This document shows, piece by piece, positions 39,791-51,800 of a stretch of DNA of 64,000 bases. Position 1 is the first letter of the stretch. Every line of letters begins with the position of its first letter. Under the pieces are notes generated by a model. It was not told the origin of the DNA. It worked only from the letters and a program-made list of their open reading frames with translations, and ran no database searches. The stretch is from Craspedostauros australis. Taxonomy: Eukaryota; Bacillariophyta; Bacillariophyceae; Mastogloiales; Achnanthaceae. The translations under genes were made by a program, and so were the position numbers. Where the stretch lies: the NCBI GenBank assembly GCA_026770025.1, contig JAMXDE010000019.1:1320206-1384205 (forward strand). Reading direction: 5' to 3'.

Positions 39791-41092
39791 ATGCCACCCT
39801 CTGCCAAGCAGCAACAAAAGCGTCGCGGATTGCTTCGTGGATCTGCCGGGCGTCCTCACCGTTCCTCCGCCCCGTCGCTCCGATCCTTCGCGTTCCTCTC
39901 TGTGGTGGCATCGGCATCTTTGTCGGTGCCGGTGTCGGCGTTGCTGTCGGCGTTCCCCATTCAACAACATCCTCCGCAATTCGCGGACGCGTTCTGCGAT
40001 CACCGCGGGAACAACAAACGCCGAACATGCCGCCGTGCTCGTGCGAGGACATCAAGTCGCGTTGCATTGGCAGCATCCGATTTGCTGTACCAAGAGCAGG
40101 AGCGGCTTCTCGTGGAGCGCGGCGAACTGGAAGAAACCATGATGAAAGGCGCTGCTAGGGCCTTGGAGGCCAACAAAGTCAAGACGCGCGGGACAGGCAA
40201 AGCTGGTGGATTTGGTGGCGGCGGCAGAAGCAGCAGCAACAACACCAAAGGATCTGCCGCCGCATTCAAAATGGAAGGCAAGGCGCATGCCAAGGTGCTC
40301 AAGAAGGATGGCGTCGTCCGAATCGACGACGTCCTGTCCGCATCCGCGGCGGACGCCCTCCGCGAGCTCCTGTACAACCTACGCGCCACAGCTGAACAGG
40401 AGGTTGCCAGCGGCAGCGTGCCGCAGCAGCAACGATTCGCCGACGTCCTCCTGCGCAAGGATCGTTGCGATTTGACCGTTCCTGTCGGCAATGCCATCAT
40501 CACGGAGGCTTTGGACGAGGTGCTGCGATGCAGTTCCGTCGGTTCCACCATCTCATCTCAATTCACGAATGCTGCCGTGCTGCATGAGCTCTCCTGTCTC
40601 ATGTCGGATCCTGGGAGTCAACGGCAGGTCATCCATCCCGACACGCCCGTGCTGGACGGCAAGGGCCCCGTGCTCTTCACCTGCTTCATCGCCTTGCAGG
40701 ATGTCCGATTGGACATGGGACCCACAACGTGGTTGCCAGGTACGCACACCATGAAAGCTCACGCGGCGTTCCAAGATACCAGTGGCCCAAAGGATGATCT
40801 CATCCAAACCACCCCGGCTGTCCTTGGCTTGCTCCCCAAAGGCTGCTGCGCCATCTTCGATTCCCGATGTTTGCATTGCGGTACGGCCAACCAATCCAAA
40901 TCCGATTCGCGAGCACTGTTCTACTTTTCCTTCAAACTCCCCGCGGTTGGCTATCCCGGCAACCCACCAAGCATCCGACCAGAGTTGGGTGCGGCGCAAG
41001 TCACGCTGGAGCAACTGCTCGACGATTTGGCCTGCTTTTCGCTGGGCAATGGCCAGCCGCTGATGGATGAATTGTCGGAAAGATTACGATGA
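39791..41092 (+). CDS. Phytanoyl-CoA dioxygenase (PhyH) family protein
   Basis: 433 residues from ATG 39791 to TGA 41092. The N-terminus is basic, followed by a hydrophobic segment at about 35-60 (SFAFLSVVASASLSVP), which could be a signal peptide or anchor. Coiled/linker sequence with a GGFGGGG patch precedes the catalytic core at about 165-410. The Fe(II) ligands of the 2-oxoglutarate dioxygenase fold can be placed at H282 and D284 (VIHPDTP) and H362 (LHCGTANQS), with R374 in SDSRALFYFSF as the likely 2-oxoglutarate-binding arginine. Family members hydroxylate small molecules or lipids using O2 and 2-oxoglutarate; the substrate here is unknown. Close diatom relatives with an N-terminal targeting segment exist as a general pattern, so organelle or secretory location is likely but unproven. 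Confidence 0.85.
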   Translation: MPPSAKQQQKRRGLLRGSAGRPHRSSAPSLRSFAFLSVVASASLSVPVSALLSAFPIQQHPPQFADAFCDHRGNNKRRTCRRARARTSSRVALAASDLLYQEQERLLVERGELEETMMKGAARALEANKVKTRGTGKAGGFGGGGRSSSNNTKGSAAAFKMEGKAHAKVLKKDGVVRIDDVLSASAADALRELLYNLRATAEQEVASGSVPQQQRFADVLLRKDRCDLTVPVGNAIITEALDEVLRCSSVGSTISSQFTNAAVLHELSCLMSDPGSQRQVIHPDTPVLDGKGPVLFTCFIALQDVRLDMGPTTWLPGTHTMKAHAAFQDTSGPKDDLIQTTPAVLGLLPKGCCAIFDSRCLHCGTANQSKSDSRALFYFSFKLPAVGYPGNPPSIRPELGAAQVTLEQLLDDLACFSLGNGQPLMDELSERLR

Positions 41093-41614
41093 TTCAATGA
41101 ACTGCCTCCTGCAGACCAAACTTCAGACAGACCGCACTCCGTCCACAACTGCATGCCGCACGGATTGGTCAGCCTCACCATAAGTATTCGTATCAGAGTA
41201 CCTAACTGTTACCAGTGCGAGTCATTACACTCGCACATGCTAATGCTCCATGGTACACACTTCGGGACTTACGAGTGCGTACACGTTTAAGCTATGTTCC
41301 AGATAGATGCAAATGTTTCGTGCTTCAAGGATATGGGTTGGTTTGTGGTTCGAGCGCTCTTGAATTAAATGTTCTCTGCGTATACAACCATGGTGTTCAG
41401 TGATCGTATTGCGCGATCTGCCTGCTTGGTGGCTGGCTTGCATGGGACGGCAGGAGGTGGAGCATGATTGGCACTGCAGCCCAAGTCCTCCACCTGAGTT
41501 TTGTTGTCTGCTGTCTGCGCGACCACGTCCGCGTCCTGACACTGGCACTGTGACACAGCACTCAGGGCACGTCTATCCACTGTTGCCAATGTGGCCATAT
41601 CAAATCATCTCAAT
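41093..41614. other. Intergenic 3' region between convergent genes
   Basis: The PhyH-family and palmitoyltransferase genes converge here. Short palindromic motifs such as AGTATTCGTATCAGAGTAC occur near 41180. No gene seen. Confidence 0.55.
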
Positions 41615-44024
41615 TCAGGTCAATTCGAGTCCACGGTCCGAAGTTCTGCCGAGTGGGTTCCCCAGCAAGCTTGCGTGTTCTTCTGGAAGTGTGTACGATC
41701 GTTCAGTCGGGAAAAACTTCTCCATTGCATTTCCCATCCATCCTTTGTACCACGGATTTTTGTACTGACGCTTGCCATCCACTTTCGGGTAGAAGTACTT
41801 GTACTTTCGGATGTTCATGTGCTCGTTCGTTGTGAGGTTGACCATGGTAAGCTGAGCATGGTAGATGAGCATCGTGGCAACGGGGAACAGGATGACGCTG
41901 ATGATCAACCCCGCGAAGAAGGTCACCCAAGGGAAATCATTGTGGCGCCAATACCGACGGAGATAGATCACGAAGGTAATGATGAAGGAGAGTATGGACA
42001 CGTTGATCGAAATGAGGAAGGATAGGAACCATTTGTAGTTGTTGAGCCCGACGGTGTTGTCGACGAACGGACAGTAATGATCGAACATCAGCACGCATTT
42101 TCCTGTGATGCGGCAGTGCTTTGATCGGTGAGGCCGAGCGACGTGGCATGTATGGCACAATTGCTTCGTTGATATGTCATCGCAGGTAAAGATTGCCCGT
42201 CCGTTGTTGTGTTGATTCGTTCATCCATTCGTTGTTTGTACGTTTGAAGGCACGGCCACGGCGGGAAGGCGCAGAGAAGTGGAAAAGAAAACGGAGGAAT
42301 GCCCAACCAGCAAGGGGTGTCATGTTAGACCAAATGCAACACAATTAAATGCTCCGTAACATAATACAATACAAAACAACGTGGCATAATTCATAGGTGA
42401 CAAGCTTGCTGCTGGTTTGCGGAGGCATCCATCGTCAACATCACACATGGGATAGGGAGGTGAAGGGCAGAAAAAAACGAGGCGCAGTATGCCGTGGCGC
42501 ATAGCACTGCCAGCTGCTGCTTACCGGAAGAGAATCCATCTGAGCTGCCTTGGTCTCGTCAGCATAGGCCTCCAACGTGTCTTCGTAGAGCCTGCGCCAC
42601 TTGTCGATTTTCGGGTTCGACCCATCGACGTATCCTGGACTGGTCGTCCATGTCTTGAAGAAGCAGAACCAAGTGGAGATCATGGTCATCACGTTCCATG
42701 CAAGCCAGCCGGCCTTGTCCCACATGATTCCCGCCCCTGCGTTCGTGACAGGTGCGAAGATGCCGAACATGAAGACGAGGTGGACAGCGTACTGGCTGAG
42801 CACAAAGTAGAAGGGGAACCTGATGGGCTCATCCATGTCATCCCCGCCGCTCGACAGTCCGAGCCAGATTCGCCAGGTCTTCCATGAGAGACAGTCTCGG
42901 ATGTTCCCCAAAAGCGTCTTTCTCAAGAAGTGACCCCTTGGATCTCGGATAGCTGTCATAGCCTCACGAAGGACGGCCTCGACCGTGGGGCGGTTCTTGT
43001 ATATGGCCAGGTCCAGGGGGGTTCGCTGATTCTTGTCCTTGAGGAAAAGGACGTCTTTCTTGGAGGTTGGCAATGACGCCAAGATGTACCTGACCACGGC
43101 TGTGTTGCCTCGAAGGGATGCGAGGTGGAGCGGCGTTTGGCCGTAGGCATCGGGCGTCGTGAAATCGAGTCGCTGGTTGAAATGCAGCAAGCCGCACACC
43201 TGGATGCTGCCCTTGTACGCTGCCCAGTGCATCGCCGTGTCACGCGACGAGTCGACAGCATTGACGTTGGCTCCCTTCTGAACGAGGAAGGCCACGACTT
43301 CTACCTGGCCGTACTGCGCCGCAATGAGCAACGGCGTGCAGCCTGAGGCATCCTTCGCTTCGATGTCGGCCCCGTTTTTGATGAGCAAGGCCACGTGCGG
43401 GATGGATCCCTCCGTGGAGGCCCAGTGCAAGGGCATCATCCCGACCGCATCAGAGCTCGGCTTGTTGAGCAGCTGCGTTTGCCCCAGCCGCACGAGGGAG
43501 TCGACGAAGAACTGCAGGAAGCGGAGGTCATCCACTCGCTTGGAGGCCCAGTGGAGCAAGGAATGCCCCCCGTCATCCTCGTCGTTGAAGATCTGCGCGA
43601 TGATCTCGCCTCCGCGGCTCTTCTCCACCTCTTCCAGGAGCGGCTTGACGGCCTCAAGTCGACCAAATCTGCACAGCGTGCTCAGCGACTGGTTGATCTC
43701 GTGCACAGAGGCCTGCGCCAAATCTGCCAGGGATGGGTTCGTCATCATCTGGGCTTGTCCCTGTCCTTGAGAGTGTCCATGAGAGTGGGAGTGCCCATGA
43801 GAGTGACCTTGGGAGTGCCCATGAGAGTGGCCTTGGGAGTGCCCATGAGAATGAGCGCCAGGATGCGGCCCTGCCGCGTTCCCTGCACTCGCCGTACCTT
43901 TTCCTCCGGAATGCATCAGCCCTGTCTTGGTCACAGAGAAGGATCCCTGCTGTTGCTGTTGCTGCTCCGCTGCCTTTCTGCTTGTGCTGGAGATCGTCGC
44001 TCCCGTCAAAGTGATTGCTTCCAT
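41615..44024 (-). CDS. Ankyrin-repeat palmitoyltransferase with DHYC active site (Akr1/HIP14-like)
   Basis: Exon 1 44024-42525 (500 residues) and exon 2 42163-41615 (182 residues) are joined by a 361-bp phase-0 intron (donor GTAAGC, acceptor ACGAAG), total 682 residues. Residues 21-26 are six Gln; 54-84 is a His/Gly/Ser repeat; about 120-385 holds six or seven ankyrin repeats (for example GCTPLLIAAQYGQVEVVAFL and GQTPLHLASLRGNTAVVRYI). Two TM segments follow, then the cysteine-rich domain from C503: CHTCxxxRPHRSKHC, D528-H-Y-C531 in place of DHHC, PF instead of PW and NT in place of NC, then two further TM segments. Such enzymes S-palmitoylate proteins at Golgi or endosomal membranes, with ankyrin repeats binding substrate. 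DHYC is known from active yeast Akr1, which has the same ankyrin-DHHC layout, so the enzyme is probably active. Confidence 0.92.
43773..43865 (-). repeat. Repeat coding for a His-Ser-Gly tract
   Basis: An 18-bp-scale DNA repeat (variants of GAGTGGCCTTGGGAGTGCCCAT on the plus strand) encodes HSHGHSQG-type units in the disordered N-terminus of the ankyrin palmitoyltransferase, giving about 12 histidines in 31 residues. Confidence 0.8.
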
Positions 44025-45850
44025 CGTCGCCAGCGTCTCAACCGAAGGGAGGGTGCGTTATGACACGACTCGACAACCACACTCATCCAGGTTGCCCAGA
44101 CTCGCTTCTGCACGCTTCTGCACACTTCTGCGCACTTCTGCGACATCACACAAACAGACACAAATGCAAACGATCCAACGGCTTCGCCACACCAACACCA
44201 CCCCGGTCACAATCTGGGCGAAAAAAAGAGGCCTATCGCATTTCACATGAGGTACCATAGTATCGAACATCGATATCTGCCATATGAGACAATAGTATCC
44301 GCTTTGTTGGAAAGTACTGACATTTGTGTCTCGAAACCAAATATTCATACGGGTCCCGTGTTGTATGTTGCGGTAATTACATACAAAACGAAACCTATTC
44401 ACTTTGTTGGTCCGCTGCGACTTGGGGGAGATTCGTCCTCAGCCGTTGTCTGCTCGCTCGTCCGAACTTCGCAACCACGCCACGCTACTCTACTCCATTC
44501 AACTCAACTGTACTGCTATACTCCCTGTACTCTACATGCTCTACATGCTCTACACACTCTGTTCTGGAGTAATAGTGCATTTTGGGTGTCATGAAATCAA
44601 TGCATACAAAGAATAGTAAGCTTCGGCTCATGCTTGTGGAATTCATCCTCGAAATGGCAAAGCACGAGGTATCATTTTGCGTGTTTGTAGATGGCCAACA
44701 CTGTTGCTGTACGGTGCAGAACCGGAAACTTGCGCGTCCTTGTCATCATAGTCGTACCCGTGTGGTAAATGTTGTTCCACGGACGCTACCTTGCACACTC
44801 CTAGCTCTCTCCGTGTGCGATGATGTTGGCATACGCTGAAGCTGCGGATTGATAGTTGGTTGTCTGTTGTCGTCGATCTCGGTTGACTCTGCAACAAGAA
44901 TGAGATTCCCTGTGTAAGAGCCACGAGTATGGCACTTGCACGGCACTTGCACGGCACTCGAATGGTACCATCGATGCGCCATATGCTTCTGCTGCGGCAA
45001 ATCCCGCAATCATGTTTGTTGCCCCTTACTCGAACCTCCCTTTAGCTCCTTGCATGTCCCTTCATCCAATGCTTCCATTCGCCACCTTCCACAAGTCTGC
45101 AACTTCTTTCCATAGGAGCTTGAGTTGTTGAACTTTCGTCGAGCAATGTCACGCAACGCCCCTCTCATCTCTACTGTGCAACAGCTGCTCACAACAGCGC
45201 ATCTCACTCCTGGGAGCTGCACATCATCCGTCGTACAGTGCAGATGGTACCAACGGCATCCCATCCCAATTCTCTTCCGTGTTTGGCACAGTCAGACCGA
45301 ACGCCCACCGACGTCCTTCGCATCAAGCCCATACCCCTCTCTACGAAGGATGCTCTGGAGTAGAGGTGCCGTAGAATGTAGTGCACGCAGAATGGAGTTG
45401 AGTAGGTATTTTGAGGATATTCGTGGAGTCGCGAATGGGAATCTCGGCATGGACTTGAACAAGCAAGCCGCCAACCTCCCCTCCCCCCGATCATTTGCTC
45501 CCTAACTCCGACACAAATAGCATGGGTCTATCCACATGCCCACTGGAGATCGACCAAAGACATGGCGATGAGGACCATCACGACGAACCTGTCCCACGCC
45601 AATGATGCCGCAATAATAGCCCTGATGATCTCTGACTTTGTCCGCACTCCGGCGACAGCACCGAGCCTGCTAGAAGGTGGTTACACCATAGTCAGAGAGA
45701 ACACAGCGATAAGCACACCAGCAGGCAGGCAGGCAGCAGTAAGTAAATGGGCGAGCAAACATTGCGAGACATGCGCGTATGAAAGGTATGATAGTTGGCT
45801 CGAGCTATTGGTTAAGTTGATCAATCGGCCTTGCCGGGCATGGATCTGAT
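44025..45850. other. Intergenic region between two minus-strand genes
   Basis: About 1.8 kb: the 5' flank of the palmitoyltransferase gene and the 3' flank of the giant repeat gene. It contains small direct repeats (CTTCTGCACA-like at 44104-44146, CTCTACATG at 44528-44556, GGCACTTGCAC at 44933-44963, GGCA at 45723-45738). The short frames present show no domain. No gene recognised. Confidence 0.55.
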
Positions 45851-48800
45851 TTACTGGCCATCGCACTTTCCGCAGTAATCCGAAGAGTACAAACGAAGGA
45901 TGTCGGAGTCTGCCTCTGGCACGCAGAAAGTTTGGTATCCCTTCGTGACAGAGTAATGGCAGACGTACACCATGTTGGGCGAGTCGCCCTCACACGGGAA
46001 GTCTTCGGCAGCGCAGTATGGATCTTCATCACCTTCAGCCGGCAAATCTGTTTCCAAGGAGGTCTTCTTGAACGATTCCATGAGAATGCTTGAGCTCAGG
46101 CCTGGCGCGTAAGACTCTTCCTTCACTTCCTTCATGTGGCTGCGGATCTTCTGCATTCGGCGGTTGCTGTCGCACATCATGTCCGCGTTACATGGGATGA
46201 CAAACGAGTATCCGCAAGTATGGTCAGGATCGGTGGGTTGGTCGCATTCGTCCGGGATCTCCGCGCTGCTGTCCTTGGGGAAGGTACTGTCATGCACGAA
46301 GATCTCGACCTGTGCAAGCCCGTTGCTGTTGCACTGAGCTGTGTATGTGTCCAAATATCCGGCGGCTGGTTCGAGTCTCGTTGTGCAACCCATGGAATTT
46401 TCTCCCTGGGCCTTGTACCGGATCGACATCTGGCTCAGCGCAGCTGGGACGACACCCAAGGCATGAGTCTGTGCTATGTCCCACGTGTGAGACACAGAGA
46501 ACTTGACTGTGCTGCCGTGCTGCGATACGATTGACACAGGGCTCGCATCATACACACACGTTCCAGAAGAGTCATCCAGAACCACATCGTCGTAGCAGTT
46601 CGATGCCTCTGTCTCTGATGTCGGGGTTGGTGGTGCGCATTCAGAGTTGCATGGCATCTCGAAGTAGAACAGTGCGACGCCATCGTCGATGTCCGTTGGC
46701 TGTTTACATGCTTCACATGTCGTTGGATCGAAATCATCGCCGGTGTACAGATAGATACCAACGGACGCGAAACCGTCGAAGCAGACAGCGGTATGTTCAT
46801 ACGTTGTTCCAAAGTCAACGGTTGTGTCCGGGAAGCACTTCTCCGCAGATGCGGTTTCGCGATATTGGAACGCCAACATCTTCACGTCCACATCTTTCCA
46901 CAATTGTGTGACCTTGAACTTGACAGTGGCGCCATCATGCTCCACAATGGTCACTGCACCCTCCGGAATAGCCATGTCGTCTCCAGCCTTTCTGACCGGA
47001 GCGACGTTGACGCGATCGTAGCAATTGGTTGGTGCTGATGTTGGCGCGATAGTGTCATAACAGTCGGTCTCGCACGGCAACTCGAACACGTACGCAACAG
47101 AGTCGTCACTGTCTTCATCAGGTGTCTCACAGTATTCGCACTGCTCCGGATCCTCCAAGGGTTCTCCAAAGTAGATGTAGACTGTCACCATTGTCCAACC
47201 ATCGAAGCACACCGCTTCCAAGTCGAACGCCGCCTCAGGGGCGACATCGAACTCGGTCTTGCACTCAGAATGGGTCACGTTAGGTCTGTACTCGATGGAC
47301 ACGGCAGTGATGTTGGAGTCGGTGTCTTCGCCGATGGCTGGGTTCACAGCGAACGACACATGGGTGCCGTTCAGACCGGTGATGACAATGAGGTCGCTGT
47401 CCAATGGCAGAGGGACGTCAGCACCGTATGTTCCCGTTGGTTTTGGTGTGACCTGGTCGATGCACTCGGAAGGTGCTGGGCTGGTTGTCGGAGAACTTGT
47501 TGGGCTTTGGCTCGGGGAATCCGAAAGATCACATCCAGACTCACATGGGACTTCAAAGACCCAGACCACCTTGTCTGTGTCGTCTTCGTCCGGTGACCTG
47601 CATGCGTCGCAATCCTCGGCGTCCTCAGTGGCATTACCCAACACAAGGAAGACTCGCACTTCCGCGTAGGAGTCGAAGCAGGTGGCGATGAAGGACACAG
47701 TTGTTCCAAACGTCACTCCCGAGCTCTTCTCACAGGATTCGGCTGTCGAGTTTCTGTATTGCACAGCAAGCATCGAGGCTCCGTCTTCCGAGTTCTCAAT
47801 AACTTGTCGAACTTCAATGCCCACGTGCGTTCCATTTTGGCTGGTGATGACGATGAGATCGTCGTTCTCTGGAATATTCACGTCTGCGCCGGATTGGTGC
47901 GTAAGTTTTGGCAAGAGTTGTTCGTAGCAGTCGGTTGGCGCAGGGCTTGCAGTTGGACCACTGGTAGGTCCCGACGTTGGCATCGATGTTGGCGCGATAG
48001 TGTCATAACAGTCGGTCTCGCACGGCAACTCGAACACGTACGCAACAGAGTCGTCACTGTCTTCATCAGGTGTCTCACAGTATTCGCACTGCTCCGGATC
48101 CTCCAAGGGTTCTCCAAAGTAGATGTAGACTGTCACCATTGTCCAACTATCGAAGCACACCGCTTCCAAGTCGAACGCCGCCTCAGGGACGACATCGAAC
48201 TCGGTCTTGCACTCAGAATGGGTCACGTTAGGTCTGTACTCGATGGACACGGCAGTGATGTTGGAGTCGGTGTCTTCGCCGATGGCTGGGTTCACAGCGA
48301 ACGACACATGGGTGCCGTTCAGACCGGTGATGACAATGAGGTCGCTGTCCAATGGCAGAGGGACGTCAGCGCCGTATGTTCCCGTTGGTTTTGGTGTGAC
48401 CTGGTCGATGCACTCGGAAGGTGCTGGGCTGGTTGTTGGTCCGGAAGTAGGTCCGCTGGTTGGTCCAGAAGTAGGTCCAGAGGTTGGTCCTGAGGTTGGT
48501 CCAGATGTCGGTCCCGACGTTGGCCCCGAAGTTGGTCCACTTGTTGGTCCGGAGGTAGGTCCGCTAGTTGGTCCGCTGGTTGGTCCGGATGTTGGTCCAG
48601 AGGTGGGTCCAGATGTTGGTCCGGAGGTTGGTCCGGATGTTGGTCCGCTGGTTGGTCCACTAGTTGGTCCGGATGTTGGTCCACTGGTTGGTCCGGAGGT
48701 TGGTCCGCTGGTTGGTCCAGATGTTGGTCCGGAGGTTGGTCCGGATGTTGGTCCGGAGGTTGGTCCGGATGTTGGTCCGGATGTTGGTCCGGATGTTGGT

Positions 48801-51800
48801 CCACTGGTTGGTCCGGAGGTTGGTCCACTGGTTGGTCCGGAGGTTGGTCCGGAGGTTGGTCCGGAGGTTGGTCCGGAGGTTGGTCCGGAGGTTGGTCCGG
48901 AGGTTGGTCCGGAGGTTGGTCCGGAGGTTGGTCCGCTGGTTGGTCCGCTGGTTGGTCCGCTGGTTGGTCCACTAGTTGGTCCGGATGTTGGTCCACTAGT
49001 TGGTCCGGATGTTGGTCCACTGGTTGGTCCGGATGTTGGTCCACTGGTTGGTCCGGAGGTTGGTCCACTGGTTGGTCCACTGGTTGGTCCACTGGTTGGT
49101 CCACTGGTTGGTCCACTGGTTGGTCCGGAGGTTGGTCCGGAGGTTGGTCCGGAGGTTGGTCCGGAGGTTGGTCCACTGGTTGGTCCACTGGTTGGTCCAC
49201 TGGTTGGTCCACTGGTTGGTCCGGAGGTTGGTCCGGAGGTTGGTCCGCTGGTTGGTCCGCTGGTTGGTCCGCTGGTTGGTCCACTAGTTGGTCCGGATGT
49301 TGGTCCACTAGTTGGTCCGGATGTTGGTCCGGAGGTTGGTCCGGAGGTTGGTCCGCTGGTTGGTCCAGAGGTTGGTCCGCTAGTTGGTCCGGATGTTGGT
49401 CCGGAGGTTGGTCCGGATGTTGGTCCGGATGTTGGTCCACTGGTTGGTCCGGATGTTGGTCCACTGGTTGGTCCGGAGGTTGGTCCACTGGTTGGTCCAC
49501 TGGTTGGTCCGGAGGTTGGTCCGCTGGTTGGTCCAGAGGTTGGTCCGCTAGTTGGTCCGGATGTTGGTCCGGAGGTTGGTCCGGATGTTGGTCCGGATGT
49601 TGGTCCACTGGTTGGTCCGGAGGTTGGTCCACTGGTTGGTCCGGAGGTTGGTCCGGAGGTTGGTCCGGAGGTTGGTCCACTGGTTGGTCCACTGGTTGGT
49701 CCACTGGTTGGTCCGCTGGTTGGTCCAGATGTTGGGCCGGAGGTTGGTCCGGAGGTTGGCCCGGAGGTTGGTCCAGATGTTGGTCCGCTAGTTGGTCCAG
49801 AAGTTGGGCCGGATGTTGGTCCGCTGGTTGGTCCGGATGTTGGTCCACTGGTTGGTCCAGATGTTGGTCCGGAGGTTGGTCCACTAGTTGGTCCAGATGT
49901 TGGTCCGGAGGTTGGTCCGCTGGTTGGTCCACTAGTTGGTCCAGAGGTTGGTCCGCTAGTTGGTCCGGATGTTGGTCCGCTGGTTGGTCCGCTGGTTGGT
50001 CCACTAGTTGGTCCGGAAGTTGGTCCAGATGTTGGTCCACTGGTTGGTCCACTGGTTGGTCCGGATGTTGGTCCGCTGGTTGGTCCAGATGTTGGTCCGC
50101 TGGTTGGTCCAGATGTTGGTCCGCTGGTTGGTCCGGATGTTGGTCCGCTGGTTGGTCCACTAGTTGGTCCAGATGTTGGTCCGGAGGTTGGTCCGCTGGT
50201 TGGTCCGGATGTTGGTCCGCTGGTTGGTCCGGATGTTGGTCCAGAGGTGGGTCCGCTGGTTGGTCCAGATGTAGGCCCCGAAGTTGGTCCGCTAGTTGGT
50301 CCGCTTGTAGGTCCGCTAGTTGGTCCAGAGGTGGGTCCAGAAGTTGGTCCGCTTGTAGGTCCAGAAGTTGGGCCGGAGGTTGGTCCGCTAGTTGGTCCAC
50401 TAGTTGGTCCAGAAGTAGGTCCGCTGGTTGGTCCAGATGTTGGTCCACTGGTTGGTCCGGATGTTGGTCCGCTCGTAGGTCCGGATGTTGGTCCAGATGT
50501 TGGTCCGCTTGTAGGTCCAGAAGTTGGGCCGGAGGTTGGTCCAGAAGTAGGTCCAGAAGTTGGTCCAGAGGTTGGCCCGCTGGTTGGTGAGGCTGACAAA
50601 TCACAGTTTGCTGTGCATGGCACCTCGAAGACATATGCGACTGAGTCGTCACTGTCCTCATCAGGAGTTTCGCAGAAATCGCACTGCTCCGGATCCTCCA
50701 AAGGCTCGCCAAAATAGATGTAGACTGTCACCATAGTCCAACCATCGAAGCACACCGCTTCCAAGTCGAACGCCGCCTCAGGGGCGACATCGAACTCGGT
50801 CTTGCACTCAGAGTAGGTAACATTCGCTCTGTATTGGATTGACACAGTCGTGATGTTGGAGTCGGTATCTTCGCCGATGGATGGATTGACTTCGAAAGAC
50901 ACGTGCGTTCCGTTCTGACTAGTGACAACGATCAAATCGTTGTCTTCAGGAAGGGAAACGCTTGCACCTTCCTGGCGAACGAACTTGGCGCGGAGTTGGT
51001 CGTAGCAATCGGTTGGAGCAGCACTGGTGGTTGGCTCGCCTGTCGGCGCTGGGCTTGTCGTTGGCTGTGACGTCGGTTCCAGTGTTGCTGACGGGCTGTT
51101 GTCTCCTTGCGGGGGTGGCGTATTTGGGTCACGGCATACTCCAATAGATGCGATGGCACCCGGAGCTGTGAACGTCACGATGACTTGATTCATCATTGAA
51201 ACGTCAATCTCAACCTTTGTAAATCCACCTGGGTTGGCGCTGGCTGTCGTGGTCTGTGCGAGTCCACCCTCGGATGGATCGGCCGTAGTTCTCGCTGTGA
51301 TTGTCACATCCGCGGCAAGATCGTAGAAAGTAAGTTCAATTGTTTCGGTTGATTGCCCGTTGAAGGTGAACACAATATCACCACCAGTCGGGCTCGGAAC
51401 AGCGTCGTTCATATTGCTCTCTTGGATGATGATAGCTGTGCCTGCCTCTGAGTCACCAGTGACCCAGTATCTTGCGTTCTTCCCAGTGGGCCCGCCGTAC
51501 GACGAAGGACTATCGCCAAGATCAACGGTGATCGAGTCAATGTCGAATATATCGTATATCTCAGAGGGAACATAGCCATTGCCAGTTGGCTGGTTGTCGC
51601 CGTCAGCGGCGAAGTCAAGAACTGTGTAGATGCAAATGGTCTCAGTTGGGCCGCTGGTTGGACCACTGGTAGGTCCCGACGTTGGCATCGATGTTGGCGC
51701 GATAGTGTCATAACAGTCGGTCTCGCACGGCAACTCGAACACGTACGCAACAGAGTCGTCACTGTCTTCATCAGGTGTCTCACAGTATTCGCACTGCTCC

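Noticed and set aside
44025-45850. Possible small genes in the gap before the giant gene
   Set aside because: Frames of up to about 126 codons were read on both strands; none has a recognisable motif, and short tandem repeats explain much of the sequence.
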